Below the pieces are notes generated by a model, which made no database searches, was not told the origin of the DNA, and saw nothing but the letters and a program-made list of their open reading frames with translations. Made by a program: the position numbers and the translations under genes. DNA of 64,000 nt from Dactylorhiza incarnata (lineage: Eukaryota > Streptophyta > Magnoliopsida > Asparagales > Orchidaceae), in the NCBI GenBank assembly GCA_033032865.1, contig JAWHQI010000263.1, positions 2,790,001-2,854,000 on the forward strand, given 5' to 3'. Position 1 is the stretch's first letter; every line of letters begins with the position of its first letter. This document shows positions 21,540-33,135 of this stretch, piece by piece.

Positions 21540-23091
21540 GCTTAAAGTAGGGGGAGTTTTGCAGATGTGACATACCTGAGGAAAGAGTTCTGGGTATTTT
21601 TCTCGGACGAGAGTTTCCGGTTCCCATGTGTACTCGTTACGTCCGCAATTTGACCATAGAATCTTGACCAACGTTATGGTATTGTTCCGCAGGTCTTTGA
21701 CTTTGGAGTCTATTATCCTTACTGGCTCTAGCTGAATAGATTTGTCGGACTGTATGGGTGTTGACGGTGTGGGAAGATGTTGATCCGGTTGTCGAAGAAC
21801 ACGTCTCAGGGAAGATACGTGAAAGACGTCGTGAAGATTTCCCAATTCTGGGGGCAGAGCTAATCAGTATGCGACGGGGCCAATTCGTTCTTGATCTGGT
21901 ATGGGCCTAAAAAGCGAAGGTCCAGTTTTTTCTGCTTCTTTATCCGGGAGATTCCGTGCATGGGTTTGATCTTCAGGAACACCATATCTCACACGCTAAA
22001 TTCCACTGGTCGATGACGCGCATCATATTACTTTGCCCGACGGCTCTGCGCTTCCAACATTCGATCTTGAATTAACCTTATTGTCGTTGCGGTGTCATCT
22101 ATGTATGTAACCCCCAAATCTTCCAGGTCCTCATCTTGAGCCCATGATAGAGGTGTCTGACAGCGTCTTCCGTATAGGGCTTCGTACGGAGCCATCTTAA
22201 TACTAGCCTGAAAGTTGTTGTATGGAATTCAGTGCTAAAGGCTACTTTGGTACTCAGATAAGCATGCACCCTCCTTCATTCCTTTGAAGTGAAGCGCATG
22301 TCGCGGCTAGATACGATGGACTTGGGTACTCCATGAAATCGGACTACCTGTTCTATAAAAAGTCTAGCCAGAACATCGACACCATTGCTTTGTCGGTTTG
22401 GAATAAATCGAGCTACCTTCGTGAGGCGATCCACCACTACCCATATGGAGTCGATTCCTGTACGAGATTGTGGTAGGCCGTGGACAAAATCCACAGAGAT
22501 GTCTTCAAACTTCCACTCTGGTATTGGCAGAGGTTGCAATAAACCTCCTGGGTTGCGACACTCGGCTTTGACCATCTGGCAGATCTGGCAATGAGCCACA
22601 TAATCGGTGACGTCTTTCTTCATACCCGGCCAATACAGTGTTCTTCGTAAATTAGTATACATTTTACTACAGCTGGGTCAATAGAGTACCTTGACTGGTG
22701 TGTTTCGCGAAGTATCTCATCTCGGATTCCCCCGGTGGAGGGGATGAATAAGCGGTGCTTGTATTGCAAAATGTCATCATGTAAGTTATAATCATTTTGC
22801 GCACCATCTTGCAGAGTTCGGATGATTGGGGCTGCTTCCGGATCGATCTTTTGGGTCTCGCGTATCCTATCCCGAATATCACACTGGATCTCCATCCAAT
22901 ATAATTGGGTTTGGTATTCCACCAGATCCCTGCGAGCGATAAGAGTGATGCTTAAGTTTGCTAAGGATTGGATCAACTCCTTTGGTATCATCTATATCCA
23001 GCTCCCGACTACTGAGGGTTGACGACTTAAGGCATCCGCAACTTTGTTGGCTTTGCCGAGGTGGTATTGGAGGGAGAAGTCGTAGGCCTCC
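21540..23091 (-). pseudogene. Chromovirus A RNase H tail - integrase - chromodomain
   Basis: It begins within RNase H (LGKANKVADALSRQ after the deletion junction). The linker and integrase zinc-binding region follow (LRRTLYWPGMKKDV, AHCQICQMVKAECR, about 22550-22660) and then the integrase core (WKFEDISVDFVHGLP, VVDRLTKVARFIP, about 22280-22510). After damaged sequence comes NLHDVFHVSSLRRVLRQPDQ at about 21780-21840. The C-terminus has EPVRIIDSKVKDLR and NEYTWEPETLVREKYPELF, a chromodomain-like tail typical of Tekay/Del-type chromoviruses. Frameshifts and stops split it into at least three frames. Confidence 0.8.
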
Positions 23092-24065
23092 TCGACCTCG
23101 ACCTCTCAGCTGCTCCATGTACTGCTCCTAAGCGTGGCCTCCCTATGGCCCGGGGGCCGAAGGCTCTAATATGATCGGGTTGCTGGCAAAGAAAATAATT
23201 CCTTGCATAGGGGACGTCTCGTTGTACTGCTGGTGCGGGCTGGGGTGTTGGAGTTGGTCGGGGTGCTGGGGGTGGAGGTGCATGTCTGTAGGGCTGGTGG
23301 CGATGACGCTGCCTCCTATCTGTGTCCTTTCATCGAGGAGCAATCCCTCTCTCTCGTCCTTGGCCCCGAGGGGCCTCTACCTGTCCTCTACGCTGCTGGG
23401 CCACCATCCTATAGTTCATCTCTAGTGCAGCGGCATGTGTAGCAATCGTGTGGAAGGTCGACTGGGAGGTCGTGATCAGGGCCCGTCGCAGGTCATCGCG
23501 TAGCCCTCGGTAAAACCCGACGGCTCTATCTCTTTCTGTAGTCGCAAGTGTCCCCGGAAAGCGGGCTAGGTGGATGAACTCGCAATGGTACTCTGGTGCG
23601 ATCATATCTCTCTGTCGTATGTGAAGGAATCGCTCCTGAAGTGCGACTCGATCGGCGTCGAAGATGAAGTGCTCTAGGAAAGCATCAGAAAACTCTCCCT
23701 AGAGAATAACACTAAGTGGTCGTCCTCTGAACGTGGAGCAGCTAGCCGCCCTTCACGAGTCATCCAGCAGTAACTCATCAACCCTCTATATCCACTCTTC
23801 CGCCTGCATAGCGGACTCAGTGCCTCGGAAGATAGGAGGCCTTAACCCCCAGAAAGTCGTCAGAATGTTCGTGGGCAGGGTAAGCTGCTGAGGTGGCTAT
23901 GTCATAGCAGTCTGGAAGATGGTAAGCAGTGATGTCAGAGTTCACCCCACGTCAGTCTCGGTAAACGGAACTGTGGCTGGAGCAACTGGGTCTGGTGGTG
24001 GAGTAGCAGGGTGGTATTGTTCTCTAGAGGATGATCTCCCGTTACTGGACTCCGGTATCTGGAGA
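23092..24065 (-). pseudogene. Chromovirus A gag
   Basis: A broken frame of the Retrotrans_gag family. The best piece (23330-23605) reads EYHCEFIHLARFPGTLATTE, then FYRGLRDDLR and ATHAAALEM, the same block seen in element B at about 35020-35200. A Gln/Pro/His-rich tail follows. No zinc knuckle is clear. The frame ends where sequence jumps into RNase H at about 23092. Confidence 0.7.
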
Positions 24066-24289
24066 AGTAACAGGAAAATGATCAGCAATTTGCAAAAGTA
24101 AGGGAATTTGCAAAAGACAAACTGAAGCGGAAACGAACTGTGTGCGGGTGTGTTACCGTGCAGTCTAGAATCCTTAAATTTCTATCATTAAGGTCCACCA
24201 GGCTTTCGTTGCGTGGTTCGTCCCGAACCAAGAAACGAAACATGGGAAAGAAGGATCCAGAGACTGTTCCACGTGAACGGATCGTGAAT

Positions 24290-24301
24290 GCTCTGATACC
24301 A
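24290..24301 (-). promoter_or_regulatory. Chromovirus A primer-binding site
   Basis: TGGTATCAGAGC lies two bases inside the LTR end (CTTACA, AA, then the site). It is complementary to initiator-Met tRNA. A run of about 20 C on the plus strand (24310-24329) sits at the very end of the LTR. Confidence 0.85.
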
Positions 24302-24480
24302 TTTGTAAGACCCCCCCCCCCCCCCCCCCTCCAGCACTAAATCCGGGTCGGAGGAGGAGGGTCTTACTGGCCAAGAAGGCCACCCAGCGCTTTTGAAGCG
24401 GCAACGGCCTACTCACTTCAGCTCTGGATGATCGCCTTGTCAGGCAAGGGAACACAACACATCAGATCACAGTGTGGAAG

Positions 24481-25052
24481 TAATTTGAGATGTGAGTCCT
24501 TGGGTATAGAATTGTGTAAGGAATGTATGGTTGTAATAGTTACATTTAGCCCACCGGGCCACTTGTATAAACAGTTGGCTACGGTCTTTTGCTTATCTAT
24601 ATTAATATATAAAGATATCACTATATGACATAACATGGTCGACAAACGAATACGAGCCGTCGGATCAAAATCCAAATGACCCTATCCATTTGCAGGTGGT
24701 CTGCGAATAGCCTTTCAGTTTTGCGTTGGTTGGCTATTCGCAAACCACCGTAGTCTGTTAATAGCCAAACAATTTTGCGCCAGTTGGCTATTCGCAGACC
24801 ACCTGCATAGAATTTTTTTTCGAAAAATTATAATAAAATACCGTATAAATAATTCAAAAAAAATGCATTAAAAAATGCTAAAAACTAAAATAATTTAAAA
24901 AATAAATTAAACCAAAAAAATAAAATAAGTCCGCCGATCGGGGGAGGGCGAAGCACGCCGCCGCGGGGCGAGTACTGTCGTGCGGGGCACGGAGGGGCCC
25001 CGTGCACTGTCACTCATGTGTGTGTGTGTATAAATATATACATATATATGTA
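24481..25052. other. Spacer between chromovirus A and the Helitron
   Basis: It contains the inverted repeat at 24692-24812, an AT-rich stretch (24815-24925), a GC-rich block (24930-25010) and a TG/TATA-rich tract ending at the Helitron insertion point. 24480-24640 may be further diverged LTR-A. No gene is seen. Confidence 0.5.
24692..24812. repeat. Inverted repeat with GTCTGCGAATAGCC arms (MITE-like)
   Basis: TGCAGGTGGTCTGCGAATAG on the left is matched by its reverse complement on the right, ending at about 24812. Two more internal copies (GGCTATTCGCAAACCACC and GTCTGTTAATAGCC) make a nested foldback. The same core occurs in the termini of the TIR element at 51436-52274. Confidence 0.8.
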
Positions 25053-25082
25053 CTAGCATCTTCGAACGGGCTACGCCCGTTC
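25053..25082 (-). terminator. Helitron 3' terminus: hairpin plus CTAG
   Basis: Minus-strand stem GAACGGG / CCCGTTC with loop CGTAG, spacer GAAGATG, then CTAG. This is the canonical Helitron 3' end, which acts in rolling-circle termination. Further GC hairpins of the CGGGCT-TCG-CCCG type lie at 25110-25190. Confidence 0.8.
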
Positions 25083-25204
25083 TCGATGCGTCGCTGCGGG
25101 CTTCACACGTAACCAAGCGGGCTTCGCCCGCTTGGCATTCAAGCGGGTTGCGCCCGCATTCAGGCGGGCTGCGCCCGCACCTGTCGCGGGCGGTGTCATT
25201 GGTC

Positions 25205-25362
25205 GGGGAGGGTGATATTGGTCGTGGGTGCGACATTGGTCGTGGGTGCGACATTGGTCGTGGGTGCGACATTCGTCGTGGGGGCGACATTCATCGTGGG
25301 GGCGACATTCGTCGTGGGGGCGTCATTCATCGTGCGGGCAACATTCGTCGTGGGGGCGATCA
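25205..25362. repeat. 18-bp minisatellite in the Helitron 3' region
   Basis: About nine units of the form GGTCGTGGGTGCGACATT occupy this stretch, with variants TTCGTCGTGGGGGCGACA. Periodic frames across it are artefacts. Confidence 0.85.
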
Positions 25363-25823
25363 CATTCTTTATGCATACAAAAAATCCAAGCTTAAATTAG
25401 ATCGTAGCAGTTAAAAGCAATCTGAATCGTATACAGAAAATTAACCAAATAAACCAAGTCTTCATTCCAACACAATAAACATTTCATTATCAACACATAT
25501 CTTCATTTCATTCCATTATAATCATGAAATTTATAGAGCACCAATTGGAATTTATAAAGCACAATTGGACGAAAACATCTCACTATTTCATATACAGTTA
25601 TATCTCATCATTCCAACACAACAAACATTTCATTATCAACCCCTGTTTGGACCGGACATTCTATGCACAATCCAGAGGAAATTAACTAAGAAAATTAGAC
25701 ACTAATTGGAATGATTACTTTCATACAGTGATACCAAATAAAACTTCCTGCACAATCGGCGGGAGCGGCGCCATTCACAACCAACACCGGTCATTGTCTT
25801 CTATTCTGCCAAAAAAAATTCAA

Positions 25824-28800
25824 TTAGCGATTTATTGAAATAGTTGTAGTGTTGTGAAAAAAATGATCAAACGACCTACCTTGGAGATACGTTGTATGTT
25901 GCTGTCTCAGTTGTGCAAAAATTTCTTTGTAAACAACGTTCATTGTATAGCAGCCTTCATGACCATCTATTCTGCCATTCTTTATCAGAATTTTTATTTT
26001 TTCACGGGACACACCCCGCGATAAAGTCACGTACAACTGACCATGACTGAACACATTATTAGGCAGATATATTCCAACATTTTCAATTGTTTGGCCTTGA
26101 GATTTATTAATCGTCAGTGCGAAGCTTAGCCTGATAGGAAATTGTTTGCGTGTTAATTGAAATGGCAGTCTAATATCTTCAGCTGTCTTCAATGGTATCC
26201 GTGGCAAGAATGCCAAGTTTCCTTGAAAGTGACTTGTTAAAATCTCTGCTTCTATTACATTTTTTGCAAACCGGCGACAAATATGTCTCGTTCCATTACA
26301 GAGACATAACTTTGGGTCAATATTTCTGAGTAACATGATAGGAGCTCCGATTTTTAACTTTAACTTATGAGGTGGTAAGTTACCTGGTGTCAATGAATTT
26401 AGAAATTCAGGTTGATATAAACTTCTCCTGTCATCAGCGACTGAATCATATGAGTAGTATATAACTTCTTCGCCTGGGAATTTTAGAAGAGTGGTGTTGT
26501 TCAACATATTCACATGCTCATTTAGCGGAGTTAATAAAGCTCTGTCTCGAATATAGTTGTTATCGCCAACGCGCAATCCTAAACTTGGAAATGTAACATT
26601 TATTAAATCATTAATAGATTTCTCACCCTCCCATGACATCCACATTGGATCTGGGATTCTAATCATATCATCTTTTATGGTCATTTCCAACCCATTTCCA
26701 ACTCTGAGGAGATATTCAGAGAAGCTGCTATCATTTTTGGCTCGCATATTTTCTGTTAGAGTTAATATCTTGACATGACTCCATAAATATGATTGAAGGA
26801 TGCTTGCGTTAATTATTTGTGCTCTCGTTCCATTGACAACAACTGGTAGTACCTGGCGAAAATCTCCTCCCATAATGACAAATTTTCCCCCAAATGGCTT
26901 GTCTACATCAGTAACATCACGAAACGAACGATCAACCCTTTCAAACGCCTTTCTATCAGCCATCGGTGCTTCATCCCAAATTATGGCCGTTGATTGTCTG
27001 ATAACTTCTGCGAAATCTGACTCTTTCTGAAAACCGCAAAAAGATTTGTAATCCAATTTAATGGGTATTTGTAATTTTGAATGTGCCGTCCGACCTCCCG
27101 GTAATAGTGTAGCAGCGATACCAGAAGTAGCTGTAGCTATAATGATGCATCCTATTTTTCTAAAAGTGGCAAGAATTGCACGATACAAATATGTCTTTCC
27201 AGTTCCACCAGGTCCATCAACAAAAAAGTACTCATGTGTTTTGTTCCTTATTGCCTCAGATCGTATTGTAAGCATGTAATTGACCTTCATTGAGCAACGT
27301 AGCTGTGGTAAGATCCTCTCGTGTAATTGGTATTGATAACTCATCTTCAATCAGACTCGATAAGTTATTGAAATCATTGAATGATTCATTTATCGGTGGT
27401 AAATCAAACTCTTTAATAGAACGTTTATGTTGTTGAAGGATATCATTGAGGCTATGAAGTAGCTTATTCATAATGTAGAACTCGTTGATCGTGGAAGAAC
27501 TTGGATAATCTTCGATCATGCTTTTATAATTTTCATCCTAAATACTTCTTACGTCGGTTGGTTCACAAAATATCAATATAGTTGCGAACAGTCTTCTTAA
27601 CGCGGATGGCATTCTGAATACTCGAGCCTCATGTAGACATTCTCGAATACTGTTATCGTGCTCAAGCAAACCATAGTTCTGTGCAGCATTCTTAAAAGTG
27701 ATGCAGTGCGTTCCATTGACAGTCAATAAATTATCGAACGATTTTGGGCCTGGTACGTGATTTAGTAGCATGCGCAAATAGTATCTTTCGCTATCAGCAA
27801 GCGGTACTGAATAAATCCTACCAATCACCCTTCGATTTCTGATCCTTTTCCTCCAAATTTTCTGTTGTTTGAACCATCGATAATATTTGGGAAAATCTCT
27901 ATACAAATGAAGGTTTTGCTCTCTTTGTTGATTGTATACACTAAAAAACTCGGTCAACATTGTTTTAGAATTTTGGTTATCCATTAAAATCGATGAAATT
28001 GACTGTTCACTGCGAAATTGTATCTGATATTTATTAGGTAGATGTATTTGTAATCGTTCTACTGATGGATATATTCTGCTCATTTGGAACTTGAACATTC
28101 TCCATAATGATTCAGGCGGGCATATCCATCTGTTGTCAACATAATTGTTTATTTCATCATGTTTAGCACCAGGACGGACTTCAAAAGAAACATGATCGGA
28201 TCCTTTATATACGTATTTGTATAAATATTTAATGCTATTGATACTGCTGCATATCTCAACATTAATATGACAATCATATTTTAAAAGCAATCATGGATTA
28301 TATGGAACAACCCATCTATTATCAACATTGAAAGCCGCATTTCTGCCTAAAATAATGTTTATGTTATCCATTCTTCTTTGATACACCGGGTAAGCATCAT
28401 TCCCTTGTATTGTTGCATCTGTGTACTATTTAGGAAAACTTTTATTACAGACATGGTTTTTCATACATTGTGCATTTGGTTTATAAGGTCCACATGGTCC
28501 GTGAATCATGTGTTTTATTACGGACTCGTACAATTCAGGTTCTTCGTCTCTATACGGTATCTCAGCTCGTACAACTGAATCGTATTCGTCAGGGGAGCTT
28601 AATTTGTCTGCTGGATCCAATAAAACCAACATGTGAACATGTGGTAATCCCCTTTTTTGAAATTCAATGACATGAACATGTCCGACTACCTTTCCTAATA
28701 CGCCTCTGTGGAATATATCTTTCTTGAGCTCCTCATATTTAGAACGGAACATCCTAGTTAGGAGATCTGGACGATCATGCGGAGCTTGTCCTTCCATGAG

Positions 28801-30275
28801 CTCATCTTTAATCTCCTTCCATCCTGGATTACATGTCATGGTTATAAACAAATCTGGCTTGCCGCTATGCTGAACAATTGTCATAGCATCTTGATATCGC
28901 TGATACATATCTCTTGGGCTGCCATTAAATGAAGATGGGAGTATGGTTCTTTTTCCTACGTTACCTAATTTGAAAGAGCATGAAAGAGGATGGTTATGAT
29001 CATGGTATTAATGAGTAATATTATAATAATATTTGCAAGAAGAAGTGAGTTTATTGTACCCGCATTATTTTCACCAGTAGAAAAACAATCTTGCAATCCT
29101 GAATAAAGTTCTGCGCACAGCTCACTTTGATGTGATCTAATAAACCGAAATTTTTTATTTTCTATTTTTACATAGTTGTCGACCACATATTGTTGTAGTA
29201 ACCTTCCGCTACGCAGTAATATTGCATTGGAAGTCTCTCGAATCTAGAAAAAACAATAAATATTTAGTACAATTACAGAAAAGTTGAAATTTTACATGTG
29301 CGTAACGTGTCAAATAAGGGGCGATTACCTGAAGCATGTATGAATAGTAATCACAACATGTGATTTTTGAGTTTGTCATTGAATGTAAATTGCAAGACCA
29401 GCCAAATGTCCCAAGTGGTAACAACAATGGATATTGAAGTGGGTCGTAGTATCCAGAGTATTCTTGGACATTCTGAAGATGACCTCCAGTTGTTTGAACA
29501 ATGATATCTCTTTCCTGCGCTTGTTGTCCATCCTCTTGTCCTACTAATATAGCTGCAACTTGAGAGGCCGAAGGCATATTGTATTGAAGAAGATTAGAAG
29601 GGCGTTCTTTTATAACCAACTTGCATTCATGTATGTTTGGTTGACGTGATAGTTGTCGGAATTTTGAAACGAAGGGATTGTGCATATCCAATATGCGTGT
29701 TATTTTTTGTAGGAGCTCAACCCGAAGCTCATTATTTTCCTGCAATCGATTTGATATCTCATGTTCGGTGTCGTAGATGAATAGTTGAAAAAAGCGTGGT
29801 CTTTCTCCATCATTTGGGGTTAGATTTCCGATGCGATGATATATAGATCCGTGTGCCCGAAAGCTATAAATTCCTTGGTGAAATGGGGCAACCGTGTTGT
29901 CAAGCGTTACACCCAATGACGTGAAACAGAAAACATGGTTGTATGCACACAGATGTTGCCTGAAATGTTGAGCTTCCTCAGATTGGTCAGTGTAGAGATT
30001 GAGTAATTCAGATGGTGCTGGGATTTCAGGTAGGGATATTTTTCCTTTGTTACAACACATAGTGCTTGTCTCTCGTTGAAATAGTCTAGCACGACAGTGG
30101 GGACAGATTGTCGGTGAGTGTAGTTCAAAGCGTATTTCAGTGTGCGCTGGATAAAAATTTCTAGCGCAATTATGTTGGATATAAGTCCTTGTGGTTACAA
30201 TAACATCATCGTCACCATCTTCCTCTGCACTACCATCTTCTGTGTCAGAACTATCATTGCAGATCGGTGTAGCAT
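25824..30275 (-). pseudogene. Helitron Rep/Helicase (RepHel)
   Basis: In order it shows: an N-terminal zinc finger (CPHC at about 30105, then CCNKGK); Helitron_like_N (YYDPLQYPLLLPLGTFGW, about 29430); the HUH nuclease core (FITMTCNPGW, then RGLPHVHML, about 28650); the catalytic tyrosine motif YLYKYVYKG (about 28215); and a PIF1-like helicase with Walker A GPGGTGKT (about 27210), Walker B IIWDEAPMA, GGDFRQVLPVV, LTENMRA and TINKSQGQT, ending at 25824. Two introns with GT/AG ends fit the protein: 29244-29328 and about 28953-29062. Three in-frame stops (28426, 28291, 27538) and a frameshift near 27256 break it. The nuclease and helicase motifs themselves are intact. Confidence 0.88.
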
Positions 30276-30374
30276 CTGAGGTGAATTATTCTCGCATTCA
30301 ATGATCATTTAGAACAATGTAGAGAAAGGAAAATATTGGATATTAAAGTTCAAAAAACATTGTACCGTGATTAA

Positions 30375-31760
30375 TTATTGGAGCCCGCGTTGATTTCGAA
30401 CTTTCGCCTCTTTCAAAAGTTGAACGCGTGGTAACCACATTGGACATTGTTCTCTGATGATCTTCAAGGAAATGGCGTTGTACGCGTCTTCTAGTATTTC
30501 CGCCACACGTTGTTGAACAGTCATATTACTTCTTCGTATGTGGGTAGAATTGCGGTGTAGTAAGCGAGTACGACTTTCTGGTAGATGTATGTGTGTTAAC
30601 AAAGTGTTACGTTCACATATACATTCCCTTGTGTCGAAGAATCATGCTAAATTTGGGTAAGTAGTACCTGGAGTTAGGAGATTTTGAAGTAGTTCTTGGC
30701 TGGTAATTATTGGAGTTGTCGTTGCTGTTGAGCTCTCACCTATTTCAAAAGTTGAATGCATGCCCACAACATTGGAGATTCTTCTTTGTTGTGCTTCACG
30801 AAAATGGCGTTGGTCTCGTCTTCTTGTATTTTGGGCAGCGCGTTGTTGAGCAGTCATATTACTTCTTCGTAGACTGGTAGAACCGCAGTGCAGTAAGCGT
30901 GTACGACTGTCTGAAGTTGTATGTGTGTTATTAATGTGCTGCATTCAAACAATAATGATCCCCTTTTTGTTTAAGGGTCTTTTTAAAAAATGCACGATAT
31001 ACTCTATTTTGTTGAAGGGTGTTTATAAATTAGGGTAGGTAGTACCTGGAGTAAGTAGATTCTGAAGCAGCTCTTGGCTTGTAATTGTTGGAGTTGTTGT
31101 TGGCGTTGAAATCTCTCCTATTTGAGAAGTTGAATCCATGGTCACAGCGTTGGGCGTTGTTCTTTCACGTGCTTCATGACAATGGCGTTGTTCTCCTCTT
31201 CTGCTATTTTCGTCAGCACGTTGTTGATCGGTCATATTACGTCTTCGTACGCGGATAGAATCGCGGTGCAGCAAGCGTGAACGGCTATCTGGTAGTTGTA
31301 TGTGAGTTTTTATGTGTTGGTTTGGCACGATATATTCTATTTTGTTGAAAGGTGTTTATAAATTAGGGTAGGTAGTACCTGGAGTAAGTAGATTCTGAAG
31401 CAGCTCTTGGCTTGTAATTGTTGGAGTTGTTGTTGGCGTTGAAATCTCTCCTATTTGAGAAGTTGAATCCATGGTCACAGCGTTGGGCGTTGTTCTTTCA
31501 CGCGTTTCATGACAATGGCGTTGTTCTCTTCTTCTGCTATTTTCGTCAGCACGTTGTTGATCGGTCATATTACGTCTTCGTACGCGGGTAGAATCGTGGT
31601 GCAGCAAGCGTGTACGGCTATCTGGTAGTTGTATGTGAGTTTTTATGTGTTGGTTTGGCACGATATATTCTATTTTGTTGAAAGGTGTTTATAAATTTGG
31701 GCACATATTACCTGGAGTCAGTAAATTTTGAAGTAAACCTTGACTTCATGTGTCTTCCAT
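30375..31760 (-). repeat. Tandem copies of a Helitron N-terminal exon
   Basis: Four exon-like units lie at 30375-30602, 30642-30944, 31023-31328 and 31356-31661, with a partial fifth at about 31695-31745. Each encodes a variant of LPDSRTRLLH, then RRRNMTDQQRADENSRR and SQELLQNLLTPG, and most end at a donor of the form CCAG/GTACTACC. The two most similar units are 333 bp apart and almost identical. Upstream Rep/Helicase exons of plant Helitrons have this composition, but normally I would expect one copy. Confidence 0.78.
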
Positions 31761-32619
31761 TGTTGATGACGTTAATTTCTCTTTGATTGTCTAAGAGGGA
31801 TTTTAGAACGATCAAATACCGGTCTTTGTATAAGAAGAAAATCCTATAAAACAAATAGGGAGGGCATTCATTTGAAACGGAACATTCAGAATTTGAAAAT
31901 GTCGAAATGGAACATTCACAACGTCATTAACTGATGTTTTCGTTGATGTTATTATTTCCTGACGGTACACGGGGATCCGTAGAGCCCCTGTAGCGATGGA
32001 GTGTTTTAATTAAATGAAATTAGAGGTAGGCATACTTCGGGGATATTTCTAAGAAAGGCTCTAAGTAAGTAAAAAAAACTTCTAAGGAAATAAACGAAGA
32101 TTTAATGAACTTGCGTTAACAGAAATGGCACTTTCAATCAACAGAAATATCGACATGAAGATAATATAACTGAAGAAGAATGGATATGGTGCAAGAAGAA
32201 AAATAGTATCAAAAATAAAAATTTTATATGAATAAATGGCCAAAAAACCTTGAAATTAACAGTCAAAGGGGAGGTATATTAGTCATAAACTGCTTGATTT
32301 ACTGTTTCTACATATTGATGCTTTGTTTAGTGTAAAGCAACAGATCATGGAAGTTTATTGGTGTATGTTGCTCTCTTGTCGATCTCAAGTGTTCTGATTA
32401 TCCTATACATGCATCATGCCCGACTTATTCCCTTTGTGTCTAACTTTTTATTGTTTTTATATTATATCCACATATTATTAGAGCTGGACATATTGTTGAG
32501 TTTGGTGTATGCCGCTCTCTGTTGAGTTCATGACCTGGTCTGAAATTGAAGTTTTATTTATTGATTAAAGTTCATCATTTTGATTTCATAGTGTTGCAAT
32601 GTCTACTTTTCATAGTGTA

Positions 32620-33135
32620 CAAATTTCTATTGCTGGATAAAGGATAGTGCAAATAATTTTTAACTGCATTTAAAGTGCAGTTCTGGTGAAGCTTCTACTA
32701 CTTCATTAATAATTTCCAGAAGTATTGCCTATTGACCGGGTGGCAATATTTAATGAAAAAAATGGCAATTAAAATTGAAAGCCGTAAAGCTAAAGCTAAA
32801 GTTCCTAAAACAAATCCAGAAAATCTTAAGAAAACTGGTCTTCGCCCGCATTCAAGCGGGATTTACGCGCAAACTCTGTAGAACCTCAAATACTTGTAAA
32901 ATGTAGATCACTAAAAATGGATTTGAAAACATGGAATTGAACGGAATATAAAAATATGGATTTAGATCACTAATAGCCAAACAAATAAAAAAATTGTTCA
33001 TCAAAAATGACATAAGCTAGAAAAGGAGATGTAGAGATTAAGGATAGTACAAATTTCTATTGCTGGATAAAGGATAGTGCAAATAATTTGTAACTGCATT
33101 TAAAGTGCATTTTCTGGTGAAGCTTCTACTACTTC
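32620..33135. repeat. Direct repeat pair in the Helitron 5' region
   Basis: About 85 bp containing TTTCTATTGCTGGATAAAGG and GGTGAAGCTTCTACTACTTC occur at 32623-32708 and again at 33051-33136, about 428 bp apart with only a few differences. Neighbouring 31765-32620 is AT-rich with no gene seen. Confidence 0.8.

Larger units (their letters stand above)
16622..24480 (-). mobile_element. Ty3/Gypsy chromovirus A, deletion derivative
   Basis: A minus-strand element. Its 5' LTR remnant is 24304 to about 24480, the primer-binding site is 24290-24301, the internal region is 21502-24303 and the 3' LTR runs from 21501 down to 16622, where it is cut off. The internal region holds gag, then jumps at about 23092 from the end of gag directly into RNase H, so protease and most of RT are gone. 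Integrase and a chromodomain-like tail follow, with frame damage. The LTR carries a tandem duplication of about 1.8 kb. It is the same family as element B (34080-42972) in opposite orientation. Confidence 0.85.

Noticed and set aside
25205..25362. Regularly spaced repeats resembling a CRISPR array
   Set aside because: Units are contiguous with no unique spacers and the genome is eukaryotic; it is a minisatellite. The same holds for 11622-11830.
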